A stretch of 11,018 bases of DNA from Bacteroidales bacterium (GTDB taxonomy: Bacteria; Bacteroidota; Bacteroidia; Bacteroidales; SM23-62), in contig JADHVS010000148.1 in assembly GCA_016783865.1 (NCBI GenBank), positions 1 through 11,018 on the forward strand. Reading direction: 5' to 3'. Each line of letters opens with the position of its first letter. Within the stretch, counting starts at the first letter, position 1. A program made the translations under genes and the position numbers. The notes under the pieces are model-generated. The model was not told the origin of the DNA, ran no database searches, and worked only from the letters and a program-made list of their open reading frames with translations. Shown here in pieces: positions 1 through 6,646 of this stretch.

Positions 1-606
1 TCGGCCCGGCGGATCATTGCCCTGGAAGAGAGGGAGAAGCAACGGCTGGGCCGGGATCTGCATGACCTGACCGGGCAAATCGTACTGGGGATCACCGGGG
101 AGCTGGAGCGGACAGACTTTTCAGATGAGGATCAGATGAAGCAGTTGCATCAGCGGATCAGGGAAATTGGCGATGGGATCCGGAAAATCTCCCACAGGCT
201 GACGCGAATCCGTGGGGAGCAGCTCTCCTTTCCCGAGCTCATAGCTGATCTGTGTGATAATTACAGGAATACGCTGGACATGAAGATTACCCTGCAAATG
301 TCCGCTTCCATCCCTGTCCTTTCCGCCGAAACCTCCGCTCATCTATTCAGGATCGTCCAGGAATTACTGACAAATGCAGGGAGATATGCCCGCGAGAGCC
401 TGATCCTCATTTCAATTGAAAAGAAGGGGGACTTGCTGGAGTTGTTCTATTCCGATGAAGGGCCCGGTTTCGAAAAGGAGAAACAAATGCAGCAGGGGAT
501 TGGATTATCCATTATCTTTGAACGTGTTAATTTTTTAGGTGGGCAGGCAGATCTCGCCACGGGACCGGATGCAGGAACCTTCTGGGAAATATCGGTTCCC
601 ATATAG
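1..606 (+). CDS. Sensor histidine kinase, NarL/DesK type (HisKA_3 + HATPase_c), 5' end outside window
   Basis: The frame is open from base 1, so only the C-terminal 201 residues are visible. Visible residues 9-25 carry the HisKA_3 H-box (EREKQRLGRDLHDLTGQ). His21 is the expected autophosphorylation site. The ATP-binding domain follows: N-box QELLTNAGRYA with Asn125, G1 box DEGPGF near 152-157, and G2 box GIGLSI near 166-171, ending at a TAG. Enzymes of this family autophosphorylate on histidine as dimers and pass the phosphate to a NarL-type response regulator. Such a regulator starts 48 bp downstream on the same strand, so the two are almost certainly cognate and co-transcribed. The sensory part lies left of the window, so the signal and any membrane anchoring cannot be judged. 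The family call is firm; the ligand is unknown. Confidence 0.92.
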   Translation, partial: SARRIIALEEREKQRLGRDLHDLTGQIVLGITGELERTDFSDEDQMKQLHQRIREIGDGIRKISHRLTRIRGEQLSFPELIADLCDNYRNTLDMKITLQMSASIPVLSAETSAHLFRIVQELLTNAGRYARESLILISIEKKGDLLELFYSDEGPGFEKEKQMQQGIGLSIIFERVNFLGGQADLATGPDAGTFWEISVPI

Positions 607-654
607 CCTGGCGCCCTCTTGAGCAACCCTGACGTTAATCTGAGAGGAAATGCC

Positions 655-1287
655 ATGATCAGGATTTTCGCAATTGAAGACCATTTTGTCACCTCCGCCG
701 GGCTCCGGAGCCTCTTCCGTCCTTCCCGGGACGGGATTGAAGTGAGTGGCTCTTCTACGAAACTTGAAGAGACGTTGGAAATGGCCGATCCTTCAAAGAC
801 CGATCTGTTTTTACTTGATCTGTGGCTTCAGAACACAGATCCGGTCCGGAATATAAAGATGCTCCATGAAAAATTCCCGGGGAAACCTGTGGTGGTTTTG
901 ACCTCCGAAGAATCCACCATCTGGCAGCGCAGGATGATGGAGGCCGGCGCCATGGGATACCTCATCAAAACGGCCTCCAGAGCTGAGATCAAATTGGCGT
1001 TGGAGCAGGTGATGCAAGGGAAAGCCGTTTTCTCCATTGCGGTTGAAACGTATCATGATGACAGGGGATTTACCTCGAAGTCGGTTGGATTATCAAACAG
1101 CCTTTCCCATCATCAGCACGATTTACTCAAACTCCTCATTGAAGGAATTCCTCAGCAGGAGATGGCCGGGCGTCTTGGCATCAGCCTCTCTACCGTGGAA
1201 AAAAGCCTGAAGAATCTCCGTCATAAGCTGGAGGTGAAAAACAATGCCGAACTGATCAGGCTGGTATCGGTCAACCGGCTTGTTTGA
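655..1287 (+). CDS. NarL/FixJ-family response regulator (REC + LuxR-type HTH)
   Basis: This 210-residue DNA-binding response regulator is the likely partner of the upstream kinase. The receiver domain (about 1-120) has acidic residues E8-D9, phospho-acceptor Asp55 (LFLLDLWL), switch Thr83 (VVLTSEE) and conserved Lys105 (GYLIKTA). The LuxR-type helix-turn-helix lies at about 148-208: LLKLLIEGIPQQEMAGRLGISLSTVEKSLKNL, with the usual pattern of a G-IPQQEMA-LGIS-TVEK recognition unit. Length is normal for the family. The ATG at 655 is preferred over a TTG at 619 in the same frame because a purine-rich ribosome site (agaggaaa, 643-650) sits just before it, and Met-Ile-Arg-Ile-Phe is a typical receiver-domain start. 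The targets are unknown. The repeated promoter modules described below are one possible set of targets, but nothing in the sequence proves this. Confidence 0.92.
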   Translation: MIRIFAIEDHFVTSAGLRSLFRPSRDGIEVSGSSTKLEETLEMADPSKTDLFLLDLWLQNTDPVRNIKMLHEKFPGKPVVVLTSEESTIWQRRMMEAGAMGYLIKTASRAEIKLALEQVMQGKAVFSIAVETYHDDRGFTSKSVGLSNSLSHHQHDLLKLLIEGIPQQEMAGRLGISLSTVEKSLKNLRHKLEVKNNAELIRLVSVNRLV

Positions 1288-1381
1288 ACAGGTTACATCC
1301 TTATTTTGCCATAAAATTACCTCTTATTTAATTACCTTCCCCTCCTCATCGGGACAAAATCCGCCAAAACTCCTCTGATGG

Positions 1382-1414
1382 TGGCGTGCATTTTGCACGC
1401 CATTTCCGTTTTTT
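1382..1414 (+). terminator. Intrinsic terminator after the two-component pair
   Basis: A perfect 9-bp stem (tggcgtgca, 1382-1390, with tgcacgcca, 1394-1402) closes a TTT loop. It is followed by tttccgtttttt (1403-1414), a broken U-tract. It lies about 95 bp after the response regulator stop and before the next promoter, as expected for a rho-independent terminator. The rest of 1288-1454 is AT-rich and shows no coding signal. Confidence 0.65.
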
Positions 1415-1454
1415 AACACATTGATACACAAAATAGAGTGTTCTCTACGAGCCA

Positions 1455-1530
1455 TTTTTATTACGGGTTTCCGCAGTGTGAATTTACGGGTTTCCGCTAT
1501 TGACAAGTAATATCGCATGGTTTAGCTTTA
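1455..1530 (+). promoter_or_regulatory. Repeated promoter module, copy 1 (two CGG-N4-CCG dyads + -33/-7)
   Basis: Two copies of tacgggtttccgc (1462-1474 and 1485-1497) stand 23 bp apart. Each holds a CGG-N4-CCG dyad. Two bases after the second copy comes ATTG (1499-1502), then exactly 20 bases, then TAGCTTTA (1523-1530). The last two match the Bacteroidota -33 (TTTG) and -7 (TAnnTTTG) elements with one mismatch each. The start site would fall near 1536, about 30 bp before the ATG at 1566. Bases 1455-1507 are 49/53 identical to 8950-9002. The dyads would centre near -44 and -67, which suits a class II activator. Architecture is seen in the sequence; the promoter function is inferred. Confidence 0.65.
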
Positions 1531-1565
1531 TCCTGTCAAACATCATTTCATTAAATTTTCAGATC

Positions 1566-1961
1566 ATGAAAAAGCTAAAACCGATTTTGTTATTTTTTTT
1601 CAGTATTGGATTATCCTGCATCATGCAGGCACAAAATCCCATTCCCTCCTATAATGTGCTGGTCAATGGAGTGGAAGATTTTCAGGAAGAACTTCAGGGC
1701 ACACAGGAAGCCGGATCAAGTAAGGGGAAGAGACTATTGAAAACTACGGTCAAGAGAAGTTCCGGCAAATCCTCCTGCGAGGCATCAGCGTTGGTTTATA
1801 GTCTGGACAAACGGGACGTTCTGGGTCCCTATACGGTGAACTGCGAGGAGACCCTTTCGGTTGAAATTGACGAACGCACATGGGGTGTGCTGGTTCAGTC
1901 GGACGATCATGTGTATGTGGATGTGTGGATTGAAGAGGAGAACCCATTGAAAGAAGAATGA
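1566..1961 (+). CDS. Small secreted protein of unknown function
   Basis: This encodes 131 residues that I do not recognise. It begins with a clear export signal: MKKLK, a hydrophobic stretch (PILLFFFSIGLSCIMQ) and an AQ-type end, so type I signal peptidase probably cleaves near residue 21-22. A cysteine at residue 16 (GLSC) gives a poor lipobox, because the -3 residue is Gly, so a lipoprotein is less likely. The mature part of about 110 residues is polar. It has a basic Ser/Lys-rich patch (KGKRLLKTTVKRSSGKSS), two cysteines that could form a disulphide, and an acidic C-terminus (DVWIEEENPLKEE). There is no T9SS sorting domain. The ATG at 1566 is chosen because the signal peptide starts there; the upstream in-frame TTG at 1500 lies within the promoter module. 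It is transcribed alone, probably from the module at 1455-1530. Confidence 0.75.
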   Translation: MKKLKPILLFFFSIGLSCIMQAQNPIPSYNVLVNGVEDFQEELQGTQEAGSSKGKRLLKTTVKRSSGKSSCEASALVYSLDKRDVLGPYTVNCEETLSVEIDERTWGVLVQSDDHVYVDVWIEEENPLKEE

Positions 1962-2029
1962 ACCTCCTTTCGGGTCAGAAAGCAATTCAAACCTGCGTAA
2001 ACTCGGATTACTAATGAAAGAAAGGAGGT
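1962..2029 (+). repeat. 10-bp inverted repeat after the small secreted gene
   Basis: The arms acctcctttc (1962-1971) and gaaaggaggt (2020-2029) are perfect complements separated by 48 bases. The right arm holds a textbook Shine-Dalgarno sequence (aaaggaggt), but no convincing start codon lies at normal distance. The nearest ATG (2051) opens only an 18-codon frame. The stretch 2030-2120 up to the insertion sequence shows no gene. The repeat could be a weak terminator, or the leader of a gene lost when the insertion sequence arrived. Confidence 0.35.
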
Positions 2030-2120
2030 AAAGGCAAAGGTAATTATAAAATGCTGAAAATCTTTTTTCAATCAATGTTCTCACGGTTCTGCCAGCCAAA
2101 GAGATAATCATTCATTTTTT

Positions 2121-2140
2121 ACTCAAGTTTCGGGGTTAAA
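2121..2140 (+). repeat. Left terminal inverted repeat of the insertion sequence
   Basis: This is 20 bp, perfectly complementary to 3714-3733. Identity stops abruptly at both edges (2120 and 3734 do not pair, nor do 2141 and 3713), which fixes the element ends. Confidence 0.88.
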
Positions 2141-2163
2141 TTAGATGGCTGAAAAATCACTAT

Positions 2164-3588
2164 TCATGCTGCTTTTCTGGTGTTTTTCACATCAATTTCT
2201 TTCGCAAGGATTTCAATTATTGTTTCGCTGAAAAGATCGTCTTCCATCATAACCTGCATGAAATGCTCAGGATCGATTTCAAACCTGGAAAGAATCGAAG
2301 ATACCAGTTCGATAAACAGCCCAAAAAGTTTCTCAGCCAATGTATATTCAATCAGTTCATATTGGACATCCCGGAATGCCCCTCCGATAGTATCGTACGC
2401 TTGGAATCGTTTTTTAAGTCCCAGCATCATGTATGTAATCATAATGATGGAGATATCAGCAATTTGAGCATCAAAATCATTCGACTGGCATTTGCCCAGC
2501 CTTAGATATTGCTTTGCTTCTTTAAAAAAAGACTTCAATACCCCAACGTATCTGGTAAATCTTAATCGCTTCATCAAATGAAAGATACATGTTATCGGTC
2601 AATAGTAAATTCCAGGAAGTTTGATTTGGATACCGGGAAAGGAAAAGCCGGACTTGCATTCCTTTATAGCCTACGTTTACCACATAGTAATGCGCTTTGA
2701 TTTTTCTTGAACGCTTTACTTTCATGGTCCTTTTACAACGCTGAAGCAATTGTTTTGCGCTATATTGTTTTTCATTCAGATCATATTTTGCCTTCCCAAA
2801 TTTGAACATTCCAAGAATAAACATACCGGGTTTATCAAAAATGGTACGAATCAATTCTTCACACATAAACCAGCTGTCTACCAATAGATACTCCGCTTTA
2901 ATCCCAAGTTTTAGCGCTCTTTCTATCATGTTTATCAAGGAAGTGATCTTCGATATCTCAAGTTCTTTGATGCGTTGGGATCCGGGAGAAGTTTTTGGAC
3001 GATCCTTATGGTACCTGGCTTTAAGAGCTTTTGGAGTAAATCCAAATGGTTTTTTCGTGTTTTTCCCTTTCTCATTATGTAGAGAAAAATCAATAGGAAT
3101 CAAGTTTACACTGTCCCAGTATGCCAGAAATAAACCTTTAAATCCAAGGATTGAACGATGAAATACATGATCCCAAATCCGGCTGATTCCTTCTATGGTT
3201 TTACCCCGTTTTTGCATGGCTGTATCATCTGCAATAAAACATCTTATGCCTTCTTTTACAGTGGTTTCAGATCGTTGCTTCAATACCTCAAAACGAAAAA
3301 ACATGGCCATAACGATAGCTCTCCAGTTGGTCAGCGAATTATTCTTGATGCCATAATACGAATCTTTCCCACTCTCAGCATGCTCTGCTTCAATGGTAAC
3401 ACAACGGAATATGGTCATTTGGCTAACTGTCATAAGGATCAATTTCAGCATGGCTTCACCAAAGGAAATCCCTCTGGATTTAAGACTTTCGAAGAGTTTT
3501 CCAAGATGTAATACTCTTTTTGTTCATCATTTTTTAAAAATGCGCTGAGCTCATGAACATTTTTTGTAAATTTGGATTGTGGAGTCAT
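2164..3588 (-). pseudogene. IS4-family DDE transposase, disrupted by two single-base frameshifts
   Basis: The protein is spread over three frames. It begins at the ATG complementary to 3586-3588 (MTPQSKFTKNVHELSAFLKNDEQK). The reading then shifts by -1 at an A5 run (about 3519-3523), continuing as RVLHLGKLFESLKSRGISFGEAM and the main 309-codon frame (to 2522). The main frame carries the first catalytic Asp (CFIADDTAMQKRGK, about 3227), the second Asp (YLLVDSWFMCEE, about 2877) and the YREK signature YQIRWGIEVFF. A run of seven T (transposase sense, 2524-2530) then ends the frame, while the rest (KEAKQYLRLGKCQSNDFDAQIAD and so on) continues in another frame to the TGA at 2164. With six T the frame is restored and the spacing Y-QI-R-WGI-E-VFFKEA-K is perfect. 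Read straight through, the product lacks both the N-terminus and the YREK lysine, so it is probably inactive. Sequencing error or slippage at the two runs is the alternative. Confidence 0.85.
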
Positions 3589-3606
3589 CTTTGTTGGTTT
3601 TGTTTG

Positions 3607-3639
3607 TTTGTATCTAATTCAAATATAACCAGATACAAA
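3607..3639 (-). promoter_or_regulatory. Transposase leader hairpin and candidate -7 box
   Basis: Arms tttgtatct (3607-3615) and agatacaaa (3631-3639) form a perfect 9-bp inverted repeat around a 15-base loop, just upstream of the transposase start on the minus strand. The loop, read on the minus strand, contains TATATTTG (3620-3627), a perfect TAnnTTTG -7 element. No good -33 box stands 19-20 bp farther upstream. The dyad could be an operator or a transcript hairpin limiting transposase expression. Function is inferred. Confidence 0.4.
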
Positions 3640-3713
3640 GATTTCTCCACTTCTTTTACCAGGAAGTTATGAGCATTTTATTAACATATATTTATGGGTT
3701 TATTATTCGATTT

Positions 3714-3733
3714 TTTAACCCCGAAACTTGAGT
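3714..3733 (-). repeat. Right terminal inverted repeat of the insertion sequence
   Basis: This is the exact complement of 2121-2140. The interrupted gene remnant resumes at the very next base. Confidence 0.88.
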
Positions 3734-3890
3734 TATTGATATAACCGGGAAAAATATCCTCAGTTATAATATATATAATAAGGATGATCAAACCGTTATC
3801 TCAGTTAGTGAACTTGCAAATGGCTTCTATATTGTTCAGCTTTTAGAAGGAGATAAGGTTATTGCGGTCACAAAAATTGAAAAACAATAG
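3734..3890 (+). pseudogene. 3' remnant of a T9SS cargo gene (C-terminal sorting domain tail)
   Basis: Directly after the right IS end the frame reads VIDITGKNILSYNIYNKDD, then SVSELANGFYIVQLLEGDKV and IAVTKIEKQ, ending at the TAG of 3888-3890. This is the second half of a type A T9SS sorting domain: 'v.D.tGk.v', then 'l..G.Yiv.l..g....kkiv'. It closely resembles the tails of the two intact genes that follow. An in-frame TGA within the inverted repeat (3729-3731) blocks any read-in, and no matching 5' part stands left of the insertion sequence. The rest of the gene was therefore deleted. It was probably a third member of a cluster of secreted or surface proteins. Confidence 0.82.
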
Positions 3891-3897
3891 TCATTAT

Positions 3898-3927
3898 AAT
3901 TGGGAGTGGGATGTCCCACTCTCAATT
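3898..3927 (+). terminator. Strong hairpin after the truncated T9SS gene
   Basis: The arms aattgggagtggga (3898-3911) and tcccactctcaatt (3914-3927) pair over 13-14 positions with one G-U. They stand 8 bp after the stop of the remnant. No long T-run follows (aattaaac), so release may be weak, but position and stability fit a transcription terminator, perhaps acting in both directions. Confidence 0.55.
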
Positions 3928-3947
3928 AATTAAACTTATCCAAATAG

Positions 3948-5663
3948 ATGAGAAACTATATTAGACAAATTAGCCTTTTTCTCATATTCGCAATATTTTC
4001 AGGTTTTAAAACTCCAGGAGATTCGGAGGATTATCTGAGTTTATATTCTTCAGCTCCATATTTTGCTGGTTTCTCTCCTCCTGATACAGCGCAGATCTGG
4101 CCAAAAATCTACGGAGGAAATCTCTCAACTGGTGGCGATGACGTGGATGAAACTTATGACCAAGGGTATTTAATAACAGGGAATATGATTTCATCTACCG
4201 GTCTAAAAATTATGGGAATATTATTGAAAACTGACGTTAATGGGAACATGCTTTGGGAGAAAAGAGTTGGGAGTTCCTCGTATTTTTTAAGTTTGAATGA
4301 TTCTTATATGACGAGTGATGGAGGGTTGATCATGATTGGTACGACAATGAAACTGGATGAATATGGTGATGCCTTTATTGTTAAGTTGGATGCGTGTGGG
4401 AATACAGAATGGTGTAAGATATACTCTGTGCCAGATGATCTTGATAGTGGTGTAAGAATCATTCAGTTATCAGATGGAAAATATGTGGCACAGATCAATT
4501 ATTTTGGGTACGATAATGCATACAAGCGAGTTTGGTTGTTTTGTCTGAACCATGATGGAGATCTTCTTTGGCAAAAAGTGTATTGTACTAACAACCCGGA
4601 ACTGGCTCATTCATGGGGCTTTGATTTGATTATTGCCAGTGATAGTTCATATATTGTATCGGGAACCACAACAGTTGAATGGCCTATTGGTTCTGGACTT
4701 TGGTGGGGAGAACCTTTATTGATTAAGTCGGATAAAAATGGTGAAGAATTGTTCGCCAAAGCATTTCAATATGATAAAAATATATACTACGGATTGGCAT
4801 ATAGGGTAGCTGAAGATATAAATGGCAATTATTTTGTGACATCCAAGAACTATTATGATTCCATTCTTCATTCCTCACCAGGTGCATTGGTGAAATTTGA
4901 TTCAAACGGAAATGGACTAAATTGGATGAACCTCTGGGCTCCGATGTACTGGGGAGGAACCTGTTCAACTGTGGACTTCATCTCTCCTGACACTATGCTA
5001 GTGACCGGTGGATTTGTTGCCGGTTTTGATTCGGCCTATGCCACCGCCTATATCATGGATACCAGCGGGCAGGTACTAAACGAAACGGTCCTTAAATATG
5101 ATCCGGATGGGAATGTCGTGACAAAGACGATCCTTACTTCTAATAGCAAAGCGTTAATGACAGCTACCTTTTGGAACGGTATTCCGGCTAAATGTGATAT
5201 GTACTTGTTTAAAATGGACTATAATCTGGAATATGATACCATGGATCCTAGAGTATTAACCTACGACTCGTTATGTCCGAATTTATCTATTGTATCGGAT
5301 ACAATTGACCCGGATTGTGATATTATTGTCGGATTGGAGGATGTATTCGAAGATCCGGACAGAAACAGCCTGAAAATCATTCCCAATCCAGCCAGGGAAA
5401 AGGTGACCATTTCATTGCCAGAGGTTTGGCTTAGCGAATACTCAACACCGGAGGTACAAATCCAAACAGCGAAGTATACTTTTCCGAAGAATTTACACAT
5501 TGAAGTCTTTGATTCCTTTGGGCGTTTTGTCTATAGCTTGGATATCCCGGATGGAAATACATCCATTATTGTGCATGCGACAAACTGGAAACCGGGACTA
5601 TATATCGTTAGACTTCTTATTAGCAATCAAGAGATTACATCAAAAAAGGTGATTATTAACTAA
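3948..5663 (+). CDS. Secreted T9SS type A sorting-domain protein with propeller-like repeats
   Basis: This encodes 571 residues. The N-terminal signal peptide (MRNYIRQISLFLIFAIFSGF) directs export by Sec. The body (about 50-440) contains six degenerate repeats of the form 'G.ilLKtD.nGn.lWeK.yG', seen near residues 85-110, 139-161, 191-213, 251-273, 309-330 and 361-384. In between lie 'D.gYlitG' strands, a pattern I associate with beta-propeller-like surface proteins of Bacteroidota. The end (about 475-571) is a type A sorting domain: IIPNPAREKVTISLP, then IEVFDSFGRFVYS, then WKPGLYIVRLL and a KKVIIN tail. This domain is recognised by the T9SS for transport across the outer membrane and attachment or release. 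No catalytic motif is seen, so binding, adhesion or a scaffold role is as likely as enzymatic activity. The next gene starts 14 bp downstream, so the two probably form an operon. A promoter was not identified; 3928-3947 is merely AT-rich. Confidence 0.85.
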   Translation: MRNYIRQISLFLIFAIFSGFKTPGDSEDYLSLYSSAPYFAGFSPPDTAQIWPKIYGGNLSTGGDDVDETYDQGYLITGNMISSTGLKIMGILLKTDVNGNMLWEKRVGSSSYFLSLNDSYMTSDGGLIMIGTTMKLDEYGDAFIVKLDACGNTEWCKIYSVPDDLDSGVRIIQLSDGKYVAQINYFGYDNAYKRVWLFCLNHDGDLLWQKVYCTNNPELAHSWGFDLIIASDSSYIVSGTTTVEWPIGSGLWWGEPLLIKSDKNGEELFAKAFQYDKNIYYGLAYRVAEDINGNYFVTSKNYYDSILHSSPGALVKFDSNGNGLNWMNLWAPMYWGGTCSTVDFISPDTMLVTGGFVAGFDSAYATAYIMDTSGQVLNETVLKYDPDGNVVTKTILTSNSKALMTATFWNGIPAKCDMYLFKMDYNLEYDTMDPRVLTYDSLCPNLSIVSDTIDPDCDIIVGLEDVFEDPDRNSLKIIPNPAREKVTISLPEVWLSEYSTPEVQIQTAKYTFPKNLHIEVFDSFGRFVYSLDIPDGNTSIIVHATNWKPGLYIVRLLISNQEITSKKVIIN

Positions 5664-5677
5664 ACACAAAACATAAA

Positions 5678-6580
5678 ATGAAAGCATATACCGGACTTTT
5701 TCTTTTTATTGTTATTACGATTATGGGTCAATCCCAATCAATTGTTACTTCAGAGAAATCTTGGAGTAACGTGTTATTTAATTACTCAACAATGACCCTT
5801 GCAACCGAGCATCTTCGGTTCACAAGTGATACAGTTATTAATGCATTTCAATATAAGCGTGTTGAACGTTCTCTTGAAGAGAGTCCTATGAGTTGGTCCT
5901 TTTATGGATATATCCGAGAAGATAATGAGAAGAGGATATTTTACCGGACAAGTGCATCGGAAACTGAAAAGATGTTGTATGATCTCGACCTGGGGATCGA
6001 GGATTCTGTGGTTGTTTCAGGATTGTACGATTTTGCTCAAAACCAGTTTGTCGACATGATATATCATGTAACGGCCATGGATAGTTTTCAAATCGGCGAT
6101 ACATTTCGAAAGCAATGGCATTTGAGCATCCGGGAAGAAAACAACTTTACTGAGGTGGAACAATGGATCGATAGCACAGGTAGTAAAAGTGGTATGCTCC
6201 ATAACTGGGATGGAATGGTTGGTGGTGACGGATTCTCCTTGCTCTGCTTCAGTGAAAATGATATTTTACTATATCAAAACCCTTCCTATACGTCATGCTA
6301 TGTAATTACAAGCACATCTCCCAAGCAGGACGAGGGTTTTGTGTTCTGCGCATACCCTAATCCCGCCTCGGGTAATTTTACGGTGGAACTTCCGGATAAC
6401 ACGGGTAGTACCGAGATCCAACTATTCGACCTTACTGGCCGCCTGCAGCTCACCAAACGCATACCTGCCGGTCAGGGAAAAGCCATCGTTGATGTCTCTC
6501 CCTTAAACCCAGGCATCTACCTGCTCAAAGTGACCGACGGGGAAAAAGTGATTGGGGTGGAGAAGGTGGTGGTGGAATGA
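5678..6580 (+). CDS. Secreted T9SS type A sorting-domain protein of unknown function
   Basis: This encodes 300 residues. A signal peptide (MKAYTGLFLFIVITIMGQSQS) is followed by a middle region (about 22-215) that I do not recognise. It is rich in beta-prone and aromatic stretches (SWSFYGYIREDNEKRIFYR; VEQWIDSTGSKSGMLHNWDGM). Its end, from about 205 to 215, resembles many small Bacteroidota cargo proteins in which a Cys precedes the sorting domain. The sorting domain fills 226-300: YPNPASGNFTVELPD, IQLFDLTGRLQLTKRI, LNPGIYLLKVTDGEK and VEKVVVE. The gene starts 14 bp after the preceding cargo gene and likely shares its transcript. Base composition changes sharply inside the gene: 5761-5880 is 37% G+C by direct count, while the sorting-domain part 6361-6580 is 54%. 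This suggests the tail was acquired by recombination. Confidence 0.82.
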   Translation: MKAYTGLFLFIVITIMGQSQSIVTSEKSWSNVLFNYSTMTLATEHLRFTSDTVINAFQYKRVERSLEESPMSWSFYGYIREDNEKRIFYRTSASETEKMLYDLDLGIEDSVVVSGLYDFAQNQFVDMIYHVTAMDSFQIGDTFRKQWHLSIREENNFTEVEQWIDSTGSKSGMLHNWDGMVGGDGFSLLCFSENDILLYQNPSYTSCYVITSTSPKQDEGFVFCAYPNPASGNFTVELPDNTGSTEIQLFDLTGRLQLTKRIPAGQGKAIVDVSPLNPGIYLLKVTDGEKVIGVEKVVVE

Positions 6581-6602
6581 GCCCAAATCCGTCAAGGCAG
6601 TT

Positions 6603-6646
6603 CGTTATTGTTGAGGTTAATTTAAAAGAGCAATTCAGGAATAACG
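6603..6646. other. Weak inverted repeat between convergent genes
   Basis: Arms cgttatt (6603-6609) and aataacg (6640-6646) can pair over 7 bp around a 30-base loop in the 66-bp gap between the second cargo gene and the oppositely oriented kinase. It could be a weak bidirectional terminator. No T-run follows, so the call is tentative. Confidence 0.25.

Larger units (their letters stand above)
2121..3733 (-). mobile_element. IS4-type insertion sequence, 1613 bp, complete ends
   Basis: The element is bounded by perfect 20-bp terminal inverted repeats: actcaagtttcggggttaaa at 2121-2140 and its complement at 3714-3733. It encodes one transposase on the minus strand, which fills most of the interior. 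The IS4 assignment rests on the YREK signature (Y-2-R-3-E-6-K) and the DDE residues of the transposase. No target-site duplication is visible: ttcatttttt stands to the left and tattgatata to the right. The right flank continues directly into the tail of a T9SS-type gene whose beginning is absent on the left. This points to a deletion next to the element, or to recombination between two copies, after insertion. Confidence 0.88.

Noticed and set aside
619..654. TTG start 12 codons upstream for the response regulator
   Set aside because: The ATG at 655 has a proper ribosome site and gives the standard receiver-domain N-terminus.
1324..1518. 64-codon minus-strand frame between the response regulator and the secreted gene
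   Set aside because: It covers the terminator hairpin and the promoter module, and the translation shows no protein-like features.
2051..2107. 18-codon frame after the aaaggaggt arm
   Set aside because: The start lies about 21 bases from the ribosome-site-like arm, the peptide is featureless, and it ends before the insertion sequence.
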